From: Agapanthus africanus
Taxonomy: Eukaryota > Streptophyta > Magnoliopsida > Asparagales > Amaryllidaceae
Assembly (NCBI GenBank): GCA_030015575.1
Contig: JASDDO010000001.1
Coordinates: 323,735,595 to 323,799,594, forward strand
Length of the DNA: 64,000 nt
Direction: 5' to 3'
In this document: positions 22,356-34,052 of the stretch, in pieces
Numbering within the stretch: position 1 is the stretch's first letter
Layout: every line of letters begins with the position of its first letter
Made by a program: the position numbers and the translations under genes
The notes under the pieces: generated by a model
Databases searched by the model: none
Seen by the model: only the letters and a program-made list of their open reading frames with translations
What the model was told of the DNA's origin: nothing

Positions 22356-24309
22356 TGTTAGTGTATATGCCCTAGGGGCCATTATTGTATCATACTAGAT
22401 TATATATTACTTAATGGAAGCTTGGGATATTCACATGAAAATATACAGTCTTGCTAAAAATGGTAGTATGCTACTTGGTTTGTGTCTACTTTAATATGTG
22501 CATATGTTTCTTGTTACGTATCACTTATACATATTAGTAGAGCCCATAGGTTCTTTGCTTGATTACCAGCGTTGTGATGGCAGTCACACTAGTGGGAGCT
22601 GGGTAGTCTATAAGCAACATCCTATACAGGTCCCTAGTCATAGGATTATCGAGACAGGGCATCGATACTCCAGAGTAGACTAGTGTGTACGTTTCTCATC
22701 CCAATTAGGGAGATGGTCTGTCCCATAGCCATCAGTACGTCGTACTGGAGATAGTATACAGGTGCTCATTAGGTTACGGGTACACCGGACAGGACTCGCA
22801 GGGGAACTGATTGGTTGGTATTATACCCGTCGTCAGTTAACAGTTCCCAGATGACATGAGTACAGCATAGTCCGTAGACTTGACACTGCTACTACGCCTC
22901 GAGTGTGTCCTACTGTTCTTAGATTGCTACCCTACCACGGCTCAAAGGAGTCGTGCAAACAGGTAGCAGTTGGGTGCAGTCCCGAGCACTTGGAGGCAGT
23001 AGTGGTTAGATAGGATTCGTCTCTCCCGGTATTGGGAGATGATATCGCACTGTGTTAGAGAGCCATTACGCAAAGTCCCTGGCCAAGGCAAGCGAGATAT
23101 ACTGGTAGGTTCCAGTAGCTTCTCAAGGTGTAATGGGCTTCGCTCAGACACAACTTATACAACTATTAGGGGACTGACGCTTGCCGCCCCCTAGGCTTGA
23201 TATGCGATAGTCTTAGACGAACAGACCGGACTGTATGGAGATTGTCACATCAGGCTCGGTAGGGGTTCGGATGGTTTTCCTCATCGGCCTTCTTATCGAC
23301 ATCTACCTGGGGACCGTTACGTACAGCTAGTGCCGCTTGCGGTCTGTGGTTAAACCCACTGCCAGCGTAGTGTCGAGTCTTTAGAGTCCCACACAGAGAG
23401 TTTCCCTACTCCAGGCGAAACGATATAAAGGTCGTATGGTTTTACGACAAGGGTTCGGACGCATACGTGTGTTTACGCACGTACGACTTTTTCGGACAGT
23501 TTTTACTAGTCGGCTTTGGTTTAAGCCAGATTCTAGTATCGGGTTACTGCATTTATACAGTCTAAAGTTTTTCCGTGTTTTCACGGATTGGAGGGGCGTT
23601 CTCGTAATTTGTCGGGAAGCTTCTAGAAGAGTGGTGACTAAGGGGTTAAGGTGGCATTGCATTAAATGAGATTAGTGACTCATTTGTGTGATTCATCCAA
23701 GTCATTAATGCATCATAAATGCTTAATGACTCATGGAGATGAATCACTCATAGATATTTATGAAGCATGGTTGTTAATTCTATTATTTGAGTTTTGGATA
23801 AATAATAATGCTTCATATATATTATGATAACATCATTATCTCATTTCATTCTCATCTTCACCTTCTCTCTCCTCAAGCTCACTCTCTCTTCAAACCCTAA
23901 CCCTAACCTCTCATGTGTTGAGATCAAGGGTTAGTTAGACTAATACTTCCATAACCTCACTCTATATCCCCTAGGTAGCTTAGATTAGCACTTTAAGCAA
24001 CCTAGTTATCTCAAGTTAGAGATCAAGCTTATAGTAGGAGCTCTCGGGTGGATCGTCTTTGATTCGAGGAGGCCGTTGAAGTGCCGATGTTCCAAGGAGC
24101 CTACGAGGAGTGGAGGACCGCGATGAAGACCCGAAGGACTAGTATCATGAGGTATAACTTCGTATCCGAGTAGTTAAACCTCTAGTAGTTTGTTAGCAAT
24201 GGTTTAGAAACGATTCATGCGCTCAAGTCCGTGTTACGAAGCTTTGATAATCGTTTTTCATATATTCCGCCTCCCCGCAAGTTCGTGGAGTGCGTGACAT
24301 GGACTAACA
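22356..24309 (+). repeat. E4 5' LTR (1954 bp)
   Basis: Starts TGTTAG and ends CTAACA. It differs from the 3' LTR by scattered substitutions (for example around 22380-22480), mostly transitions. Candidate core promoter: TATATATT at 23816-23823, followed by a pyrimidine-rich stretch and a double telo-box (AAACCCTAACCCTAACC, 23892-23908) typical of plant 5' untranslated regions. The hairpin ACTAG...CTAGT lies at 23505-23537. The family shares its first 25 bp of U3 with E3 and E6 but diverges at the 3' end. Confidence 0.95.
23816..23908 (+). promoter_or_regulatory. Candidate E4 promoter: TATA box, CT-rich start region, telo-box
   Basis: TATATATT is followed after about 30 bp by CA/CT-rich sequence suited to transcription start, then AAACCCTAACCCTAA. 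The same arrangement is in the 3' LTR (telo-box 41602-41618). Position and composition fit an LTR promoter; the start site is inferred. Confidence 0.45.
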
Positions 24310-24310
24310 G

Positions 24311-24323
24311 TGGTATCAGAACC
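24311..24323 (+). other. E4 primer binding site
   Basis: TGGTATCAGAACC one base after the LTR. It differs from the usual TGGTATCAGAGCC at one base, so pairing with initiator tRNA-Met would have a mismatch or wobble. Confidence 0.88.
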
Positions 24324-24518
24324 AACTAAACCATTACTAGTTTGTTAGCAAATGATTAGAAGTTCGATCGACAGATAAACACGAAAACAGAATTTCGAAA
24401 CCCTAAGTTTCTGTTAATTTTAAAAGTGTCTGAAAATTTTTTTGACATGCTTTAAAATTCAGAGCAGGGTATTTTAAGAATACTGGGAAAAAATGAGTCA
24501 GTGAATCGGCAAAACGAA

Positions 24519-24558
24519 GCGGATCCACGGCAATAGAGAGCTTGTGCCGCGGATCCGC
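24519..24558 (+). other. E4 GC-rich leader hairpin
   Basis: Arms 24519-24532 and 24545-24558 pair at 13 of 14 positions (GCGGATCC and GCGGATCCGC at the base). It lies about 208 nt after the primer binding site. Confidence 0.7.
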
Positions 24559-25664
24559 CGCCGAGTCAACACCGAGTTGACTCGGATTTGCTCAGTAATT
24601 CCTATTTTGTTGTTTTCTGTTTTCTTATATGTTCTGTTTCTGCCCAGGTTGCCTCTGTACTGACTTGTTTTTGGGGTAGACACGGATAAAGGTGATCAAT
24701 CGATGTTCTAAGTTAATTGCTAATCGGGTTATTATCTGTAATGTTTTATGTGTTCGTAAACCTCCCCTAACTGCTAGTATGTCGGTTGGCAGGGGGTTGC
24801 ACATATCTGTGATGTTATTTTTTAACTGTTTGTGTATATAAACTGTATTGGACTGTTGTGATGATTAGACGGATTTTGTGATGGGTTATTGTATTAATTC
24901 ATTCGATGTAATTGTAATAAGTTGTAATATTATTTTGCGGGGCACATCCAGGTTGCGGTTGTAGCCACCGTTGTATTATTTCTTTTTACTGTTTTTGCTC
25001 CTAGGATAGACCCAAAGTGGGGTGTACAAACTACCGGGTATTTTGAAGTGTTGAGGCAGACCGCTTCACTTCTGGTACTTGGCGGATAGTTTTCCGTACC
25101 CGTAGGGGTCTAGGGTGGGGTAATGGCTATTCATCACAACTGTGTAATCCGTCTTTCCTTGCAGGCTCAAAAGAAACGCGGATTGCTTGCATATCCAATA
25201 AAGTTTATCTGTGATCTGGAATGCTTATTATTGCGTCTGACGAATGTACAATATCTATATATAAATAGCTATTAGACGTCACTTATGTTTTACACCCGCG
25301 CTAGCCCAGCCCCCGCTCTGTCGTTAGTTAAGTAACCTAACGGGTGATGACGGGACCCCGTGGCGAATGCGGATGGCATAAGAGGACGTGGTATTTTCGT
25401 TGTTTTCTGCAATGATAAGATTAAAAGATGGGACGCATTATTATAATGCAAAGAAAATAAACCAAAGTTTAAATCGTTGGAACAAATTTAAAAGAAACCA
25501 CTCGGTTATTTTAAAAGAGCAGAATTTTTAATTGCGGAGTTTTAGCCACTTCTTTTAAAAAGTATCAGGTTCCTTCGATTATATCAAGTTCACTACATTC
25601 ACGGTTTTGCCAAAACCATTCGTAGCCCTCCGTCATTTCATTTGGGTATTCAATAGTATTCAAG

Positions 25665-25874
25665 CTGTGTTTGTTGGCCAAAGTCAAGGCACAGTGTTTG
25701 GTAGCTATTGAATATTCATATGCAGCATAGATAGATGCGTTGGTTTGGGACAGTCGTACTGCTTTGTTGGCCAAAGTCAAAGGTATGTACGGATGGGTTC
25801 AAATTAACCTGGACAATGACGGGTAGAACTTGACATGTGACTTATGATTTGTTGGCCAAAGTCAAGGTCATAAG
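25665..25874 (+). other. E4 three-hairpin array, apical loop CAAA
   Basis: H1 25665-25694 has arms CTGTG/CACAG. H2 25755-25791 has arms CGTAC/GTACG. H3 25841-25874 has arms CTTATGA/TCATAAG. All arms pair perfectly and differ from one another, yet all three enclose TTTGTTGGCCAAAGTCAA (inner stem TTGGC/GTCAA with one G-U, loop CAAA). H2 has one extra A after the core. Confidence 0.75.
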
Positions 25875-25889
25875 AGCATGGGGCAAAAA

Positions 25890-28100
25890 TGTAGGGTTCC
25901 TAGGCACCCTAATGAGGTCTCACAAGGCATCAACCATGCCAATTTCAAATTTTGCGGTGCCGAGAAACTCTAGAGTACGGATCGTTGGCTGGAATTCTAG
26001 GCGAAAAGTAAACTAGTTAACACTTAACTATAAGAATACGGAAATACAACCTTTGTAGATCCGGTGCTCCACCTCCACGGCTCCGCAATGAAGTCCTCTC
26101 CGCTGTCCAAATCGAACCATGACTCTCACGGTGGTTTCATCGGAGAAAAGACCGGGCTAGGTCGTCGACAACGTGCCGAAGATGATCTACGTCGAAGCAT
26201 CACTAGATCAAGCTCCACCTTCACCAAGCCATGAAAACTTGTGAAGGAAACACACTCTACTACTTGGCAAGAGGTAGAGGATGAAGAAATAGGAAGTGGG
26301 TAGACTTTAGAATTGGATTTCTCACTCATTCTCATCACTTGCCATTAATGGAGCAAGCTTTCTTCATGTGAAGAAATGAAGAAGAAGAAGAAGAAAGTTA
26401 TGATAAGTTAATTAAAATTGGAAAAGAAATGAATACTTATCATATTAGAACCATGGTTAGGTGTAGAGAATCAATCATGGTTAAAAGAAATGGTTAGGGT
26501 TAAGCATGAGACAAAATTGGTGACAAAGTCAAACATTCATGAAAGTTCATGAAAGAATAAAAGAAAGCCACCAATTCTTCTTATGCAAAATAATTTCCAA
26601 AAAGGAATAAATGAATAATTTAAGAAAATAAAACCCTAATCATTTAGTTAACCATGGTTTAATTCTTTGCACTTAACCAAGTAGACATGCATCATCAACC
26701 ATGATACAAACAAGTGCACAAAATCATATCGCATATGCAATGCGCACATCCGAGTGAGAAAATCCATTCAAAGTGAACCGATACTAGTTAATGCAAAGTA
26801 ATATATCAAATATATATAATTATACATTAAATCATTAAATCAACACTTGATTCAATGATCCGGTCATGTCGCACATAACCGACTGGTATCAATAGTAACA
26901 ACTTATCGAATCAACACTTGATCCGATAACCCGGCTATATCGCATATAACCGATCAATGTCACATCGCGAGAATCGAATACAGTATCACATACTGGTATT
27001 ATTCTCGGTCCCGCACATATCTCATATGCGCTCCTATTTCGTTTCGCTTGAGCCAGGAAACCTCTATGTAGGACTCTAAAGACTCGTCAATACGCCGGCA
27101 GCAGATGATGATCATATCAAACATCCACAAGCCGCAAGCGGTCTGCTAAACGTAACGGCCACCCGGATATTGAGCGATCAGAAGATCGACGAGCAAGCCC
27201 GCTCACACTCCTGTGAATCCAACCAGTAACACTTACCGTACAGTCCGGTCTGTTCGTCTGATATGTCGCATATCTCGCCTAGGGGTGGTAAACGTCAGAC
27301 CCCAATAGCTCGATAAGTCGTGTCGATATGAGGTCTATAACAATTCGAGAAACTACTGGTAACACTTACTAGTAAATCTCAGCAACCCTGGCCAGGGATT
27401 TCCTGTTATAGCCAATCGAACACAGCGCAACATCAACTCCCTATACCGGGAGAGACGAATCCCCTCCTATCGCTCATTGCCTCCATGTGACTCGGGACTG
27501 TACCCAAAAACCACCGTTTTGCATGCCCTCTTGGACGTGGTAAGGTGGAAATCAAAGCACAGTGGGAACCACACAAGACTCTATGACGATCTCGGGTCAA
27601 CAGACTACTCTGTACCAGTGTCACCAGAGAACTGCCATCTGACGTGAGGTATAATACCATCTGGGAGTTCTCGGCGAGTCCGTCCAGTGTACCCAGTCTC
27701 CACTGAGCACCCGTATATCATCTCTGATGTCAAACACCAATGGATATGGGATCATCCATCGCCCATCTGTATGGGTTGAGAAGGAATACGCTAGTCTACT
27801 CTGGTATATCGATGCCCCGTCTCGATACACCCACGACTAGGGACTTTGAAGGATGTACTTATGGACTACCATGTCCCCACTAGTATGATCCGCATCATAG
27901 TCCAGGTAATCAAGCACACATCCTAAGGGCTTTACCAACATGTAACAGAGAGACTATCAGTGTACACGTTAAGGTAAAGATCAACCAGATAGCATACTAT
28001 CATGTCGAGCAAGAAAGACCTCCCTATATATGTCCCAGCATCCACTACAATATACATCCTATGTATAGTAATGGCCTCTAGGGCATACATATAACTAACA
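25890..28100 (-). repeat. E5 3' LTR
   Basis: On the plus strand TGTAGGG to ACTAACA, then the polypurine tract. It contains a GAA-rich run (26380-26395), a telo-box-like CCCTAA (near 26632) and the recurrent 75-codon sense ORF (27433-27660). Confidence 0.94.
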
Positions 28101-28115
28101 ATCTCCCACTTGCAC
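28101..28115 (-). other. E5 polypurine tract
   Basis: Minus strand GTGCAAGTGGGAGAT directly next to TGTTAG. Confidence 0.9.
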
Positions 28116-30870
28116 TAGGGCCATCTGTAGCAGTGGTTGTAGTATCTCATACTAAACCATCCCATAAAAGTCTCTCTCTGGGAAAAGGCCTTTGTGAGTG
28201 GATCCGTTGTGTTGTCCTCTGAGTCTACTCTCCTGTCCTCGATCCCCTGGAGATCAATCATCTCCATGATCAGGTGATACTGCCTTAGAATATGTCTGGA
28301 TCACTGATGGGACCTGCGTTCCTTGGCATAAGCCACAACTCCATTGTCACACAATGGGAGGAACATAGTTCATCTCATGAACCAATATACACCCAAACAG
28401 CCTCTTTGGTAGCATCTTAAGTAGCGATGTATCCTGCCTTTATCGTCTAGTATGTCACGGTATCTAGCTTGGAACTCTTCCAACATACCGTCCCTTTACT
28501 GAGGGTAAAGACAATGCCTGTGACTGACATTCAGTCGTCTTTATCACCCTGGAACACTTCCAGTGATTCTCCCCAGGATCAATTGATACTATCTCACTAC
28601 AACTAGTGAGTATCCTAACATCCAATTAGATCTATCTCATAGATCCAAAATCCAGGATTTAGTAGGTATCACTTTGATCCTATATGGAGAATCCTAGTGA
28701 TAAGCGGAGATTGATCGAGCGTAGCATAGGAAACTCCTTCCCTATCAAGAGTATGTCATCCACGTACTCTATGAGGATCGTCACCATACTCCCTGCTACC
28801 TTTTTGTTTATACAAGGTTCATCTACCATTTTGATGAAGTCAAACTCTTTGACTACCACATCAAAACAGATGTTCCAACTCCGCGATACCTGCTTTATCT
28901 TATAAAGCATCTTGTACACGTTTCCGCTGCTCCCACTGTCTACGAAGCCCTCTGGCTGTGTACTTATAGACGTTCTCTTCTAAAACATCATTTTAGAAAA
29001 GCAGTCATGGCACCCAACCGCCAGATATCATAGTCATGGTATGTAGCCGTGGCAAGTAGGATCTGGATGGACTTAAGCATAGCTACTTGAAAAGGTTACA
29101 TCATTATACACTCCTGGTCAATGACGAAAAGCTTTAACAAGTCTAGCTTTGAAAGTCTCAACTTTTCCAAGTACACCAAGTAATCTTCTCAAGATTTACT
29201 TGCTCCTGATGGGGATTTAACCCTTCAGATATAGCAACCAAAGTCCATACTTTGTCGGTGTATAAGGATTCCATCTCAGATCACTAAGCATCCAGCCATT
29301 CTTACAGAGTCCCACTCCTGATGGCCAGCTCGAAACTAGTTGGGTCATCATCTCATGATGCAATCCTCGCTCCCACTGTCATAGAGTAACCGAAGTATCT
29401 CTCAGGTGGGTGAGGAACCCTACTAGATCGGCGGAGAGGCTGAGGTTCGTTGGAATCTACTGAATCCTTTGGTTCTATCAAATCATCTGCTGTACTTCGT
29501 ATAGCTGGAACTTTTCCAGTTCTACATAACAGACCTTGCCTTGAGCTTGTCCGGATTTTGCTTTTAGACAAAGGCTGGACAACCCCAAATCTTAACTAGC
29601 TTAAGATATGGGCTCTTCCCTTTCCATATCACATATGAAGTGGTAGGCATCTGATTTGATTTGAACCCTATTCAATAGGTATGCAACTTCTCAAGTGCAT
29701 AACACCCAAAAGGAAAAAGGTAACTCAGTAGTACTCATCATAGAGCACACCTTATCATATAGGGTGTGATTGCTCAGCCCCGATATACCATCGTGCTATG
29801 GTGTATACAGAGGAGTAATGCTGAGAGAAAATCTCATTCTCCTTTAGAATAGTCCAGGATTTCCGTGCTCAAGTATTCTCCTCCTCGATCACATTAAAGG
29901 ACATAATACTTATACCCGTATTTTGGTTCTCTACTTCTAACTTATATTCTGTGAATATCTTAAAAGGTACGGACATGTGTTTCAACAGGAACATAGGTCT
30001 GAATCTCGAAAGATTATCAGAGAATGTAATGAAGTAAAAAGAACCGGTCTTGGTATGTGTAGACAGGGGACTTACATACATCAACATGTATCATCCCAAG
30101 AGTTCACTAACTCTTTCTCTGCTTCCAGTAAACATAGCTACGGTCATTTAATCTTTGTGACATGACTCGCAAGTTTCACAAGATGTAAATTCAAACAGAT
30201 TTAAATATGCATCTAAATGTAACTTAAGCGAGTCGGGTCGCATTGATATGACCTAGTCTACAATGCCTCAAGAAGGATTCGTTCATTTCTGAACTTTTCT
30301 TCTTCTGTGTGTTCTGTATACTAGGAACTGTAGTTTGATTTAGAACGTCAATGCTTTTAGATAACGTGCCTGAACCGATCAACTTTTGATATAGGAAATG
30401 TTCAAAACATTATCCAACAATACAAAATTTTATCATTTCTTTACTACTAAAGAGACTGATATGATTTTGTATATCAGGTTCGGTATCTAATAGCATTTGT
30501 TCAGAATCAATGTATTGGTAATACAGGGTGACAGTGACCAACAGACTTGGCTGCAACACTTGCCCCGTTTTCTGTCTCATGAAACTTATCACCCGTTCTC
30601 AGTTTTTCTACCTTTTTGTAGCCCTATGTAACAGATTACATATCTGGGATCCTGATCCGGTATCATATACCCTGGATGCGGAGGATACTGAGAAACAGTT
30701 CTTTGTAATGAACACACCCGAAGATGACGCATCAGCATGCACTCTCTTCGTTTGGGCGGCACGGGAATTCTGGTAATCCCCAATTTCCTGCTCTGTCTTA
30801 TAACAATTATAAGTTGGAGCGGGACCAACGTTCCCCAGCTCAGTATAACAAGCGGGTTCGGTCAATAATC
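28116..30870 (-). pseudogene. E5 pol remnant, same lesions as E2
   Basis: Pol fragments: protease with YDTGSGSQIC (30608-30865, the Trp before it changed to Arg), integrase relics (29600-30370), IN/RT linker LRRSSRVPHPPERYFG (29353-29571), RT with YVDD (28755-28766) and RNase H relics near 28190-28260. Open segments end at the positions equivalent to those in E2 (offset 17,997-18,000). Capsid is missing. The gene was dead before E2 and E5 separated, so mobilisation was in trans. Confidence 0.87.
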
Positions 30871-31343
30871 CGTATTATTATCTTGATTAAGGCGTGATAT
30901 GGTCGCTACCTGGAGAGAGAGAGAAGAAAACACTCAGCGTGCGCTCTTGCAAGAATAGATTGGTTATTATTTTATCTAATCAGGATGGCTCCCACTGCTT
31001 TTTATCAAATCTTCCTTCAAACCCTAAAAGGAAAGACTAGCCGGGATTAATTACACACTACAAGTTCGCCAATCTTTCAGCCAGGCCAGTGTCGGTACTT
31101 TGAGGGAGGTCCCCCGTGCTTTCGCATGAACCTAATTAACGTAAACCTCGTTTTCCCAGAGGCATAACCTCGTTGACACCTTTCTAGACACCTACTTGAT
31201 CGGCTAATTGCAATGTGTAAAACTCTCCCAGGAGTAACTCTTACTCGCAGCGGGTATCGGGATCCAACTATCTCATAGAAGGTATGTAATCTCATTGCAA
31301 ATTTCAACACTTGAAATTCCCGATAATATTTTGCCCCTAGCAC

Positions 31344-31553
31344 CCTATGACCTTGACGGAGGTCAACAAACCATAGGCTACTAGTCAAGTTCAACCCGTC
31401 ATTTCTTGATCGAACTAAACCCACCCGCACGACCCTTGACGGAGGTCAACAAGGCCGCACGACTACCCTAATCCAATCTGCATCATATGCATAAACAGAT
31501 AAATACTAGTTAGCTACCGCACACTACGCCTTGACGGAGGTCAACAAACGTAG
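31344..31553 (-). other. E5 three-hairpin array, apical loop CTCC
   Basis: On the minus strand all three hairpins carry TTGACCTCCGTCAA (stem TTGAC/GTCAA, loop CTCC). H3 31344-31377 has arms CCTATGG/TCATAGG. H2 31426-31461 has arms CGTGCGGC/GTCGTGCG. H1 31524-31553 has arms CTACG/CGTAG. Confidence 0.72.
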
Positions 31554-33809
31554 CACGAATACTAAATAGGATTTATCTGAAATGACGGAGGGCTACGACA
31601 GGTTTTTCTAAAACCTATTGCGTAATGAACTTGATATCGTTGTAGAATCAAATGGTTTTAAAATGGAGTGCTTTTGAGGCTTTTCTAGTTTTGCTAAAGG
31701 AGTCACTCCCGGTGAAGGGATCGTCGGTCCTTTCCTCGTCGAATGAGGTGCGGGAAATATCATATATATCGCTATGCAAAGCAGAAACTATAGAAGCTAT
31801 CAAAAGACAAACCGAATGTGTAGCATCTGCCAGTTATTGCTAAAGGAGTCACTCCCGGTGAAGGGATCTCGGTCCTTTCCTTATCGAATAAGGTGCAGGA
31901 TATATCATATATACCGCTGTGCAAAGCAAGAACTGTAGCTACCTGTTTTATTTTGAAATTCGATTCTACAACATCTTAGGTTTCTTTTATTTTCATTAAT
32001 CACATTAATGAAGTCCCATCATTTAAGTACCTAAACATCACAGATAAATACGACGTACGCTTATGCCATCCGCATTCGCCTCGATGTCCCGTCTGCACCG
32101 TTAGGTTAGGTAACTAACGCCAGAGCGAGGCAGGGCTAGCGCGGGTGTAAAACATAAGCAACGTCTATATAATATATCATATATACTGTATACTGTATCT
32201 ATCACAGAACATCACATGATCACATCACAGATATCGCAGCAGAAGAATCATATGAAATATTGGATATACTAGGACGTCCGTGTTTTCAATACGAGCCAGA
32301 ATAAAACACGGATTCCACGGTCATGATGAATAGCCAAACCCACACCCCTAGACCCCTACGAGAGCGGCAAGCAACCCTTCCAATTCCAAGGTTAGGAGAC
32401 CCGGACTCGACTCCTCGAGTTGGTCTCCCACTGGACCCTAGAACCCGGTTACTTGTGCTCCCCTCCTTGGGTCTATCCTAGTGCGTAAAAATAAATAATA
32501 TATAAATGGTGACATCTTCCGCAACCTGGAAGTGCCCCAATAAAAGAATACTACATACAAGTTTTTACATGAATGAAAAGGAAAAACACTCCTCTCACAT
32601 AAAAACCCCCGGCTATTCAAACACGACGATCCAATATAACATATCCAGCAACACATAACATCATATGTCATCAACGTAAGTAAACATGCGTATCCCAATT
32701 GTCGTTGACATATAGCAACGAAACCGGCGATATCACATATTACACTTACGGTCACAGAAAAGAAAGTGCAAAACTACAACAGTTGGAATCCGCAATCACC
32801 TCAGACATCGCATGCCTGACCAAATGAATTCTTTAGACATCGCATGCCTAACAATTATAAACCCCGCATTTTAGTCTCAAAATCGAAAACACTTTTCAAT
32901 ACCAAGTCGGGCAATTCAACAGGATTCCCGACAACCTGATCGAATGCTCGTCGCAAACTTCAGTAGACGGCCGCACCCCCGATACCGTCGACGAAGTGCA
33001 CCAAGGCGGAACACCGCTGCCGCGAGCACCCAAACGGATGCTTTCGGCGATGGGGTTCTCCTACAGTCACTTGGTCGGGGCTATGGAGCGAGGCTGTCTA
33101 TTAAGTTTATCGGCGAGTATCCGCGTACGCTACGTGATTGCGACGGACTTTTGATCACATCAAAATTCCGTGGCAACCGATCAAGTGAGACTAAACTGCT
33201 AGGTTTATAATATTCATTCCGTTATCTCATAACTATTTGTGAATTCCAATTATTGTATCACATTCCAGATAAACAGAAAATGTTAAACTTTCCGATCGAA
33301 CAATCGAACACCCAAGTTTTCCCGATACAATCCAACACATGAAATAAGTCTAACAACATTCAGTTCGTGCCTCAGTACCCACGGTCCAACCGTAGAAGGG
33401 TCAAGCCAACGCCTCACATGTGGCACGCCGTACTGCCCCAAACCCGAAGGTTCAAAGGGCAGTTCAAGACGGTCACATAATCGAGTTAAGGTTTGTTGTC
33501 TTCTAGAGGGTCCATCGCGTTACTTGCACTACTTAGAACGTCGTTAAACTACGGAAAAATCCAACACTTGGAAATTTCCCGACAGGGGAAAAATTGGGTA
33601 TTTATATCCGGTCGAACTTTTTAACATATTCAAAAATTTATCCGGAAAGCCACACAGACAAAATTTGATAATCCGATCGAACATTCGAATCCCCAAAACA
33701 ACTCAGAAAATTCAAACTCTGGAAAAAATATTAAAAATACCCAGGAAAACCAGCACTGTTAAATAGGAGTTACTGTGCAAATTTCAACTCATAACACGAC
33801 AAACAGGCC

Positions 33810-33850
33810 GCGGATCCGCCGCACGAGCCATGCTCGTGCCGCGGAAACGC
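33810..33850 (-). other. E5 GC-rich leader hairpin
   Basis: Perfect inner stem GCACGAGC/GCTCGTGC around CAT; the outer arms GCGGATCCGC and GCGGAAACGC pair with two mismatches. It lies about 201 nt from the primer binding site. Confidence 0.72.
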
Positions 33851-34040
33851 GGCGCTTTAATGGAATTAGGGCATCGAAATTTACAGTAACTCTTAGATAT
33901 TCCTGCTGATATTTCTACATATTTTTAATACTGAAAAATCCCTATTTTTAGAAAAAGTACAGAGAACATTTTCCGGGTTGGTTTTTCGGTTCGATCGGGT
34001 TTCAAACATCGTCTGGACTTCGCCTAAGGTTCTAGCTAGG

Positions 34041-34051
34041 CTCTGATACCA
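34041..34051 (-). other. E5 primer binding site
   Basis: Minus strand TGGTATCAGAG, one base from the LTR end. Confidence 0.92.
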
Positions 34052-34052
34052 C

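Larger units (their letters stand above)
24324..25889 (+). other. E4 leader, first part
   Basis: No gene. It contains the GC-rich hairpin (24519-24558), a CCGAG-TTGA-CTCGG hairpin (near 24571), the CGTTAG/CTAACG hairpin (25322-25342) next to a GC-rich box, and the three-hairpin array (25665-25874). It stops at the insertion of E5 in GGGGCAAAAA. Confidence 0.75.
30871..34040 (-). other. E5 untranslated leader
   Basis: No gene. Same order as the E2 leader: CT tract and AG (near 30910-30930), domain TATCGGGA/TCCCGATA (31255-31325), three-hairpin array (31344-31553), two TCACTCCCGGTGAAGGGATC boxes (31703 and 31849), CGTTAG-type hairpin (near 32100) and GC-rich hairpin (33810-33850). An open frame at 32944-33210 is antisense leader and not a gene. 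Confidence 0.75.

Noticed and set aside
32944-33210. Open frame of 88 codons with an Arg-rich start in the E5 leader
   Set aside because: Antisense to the element, within leader sequence, and disrupted at the corresponding places in E2 and E7.
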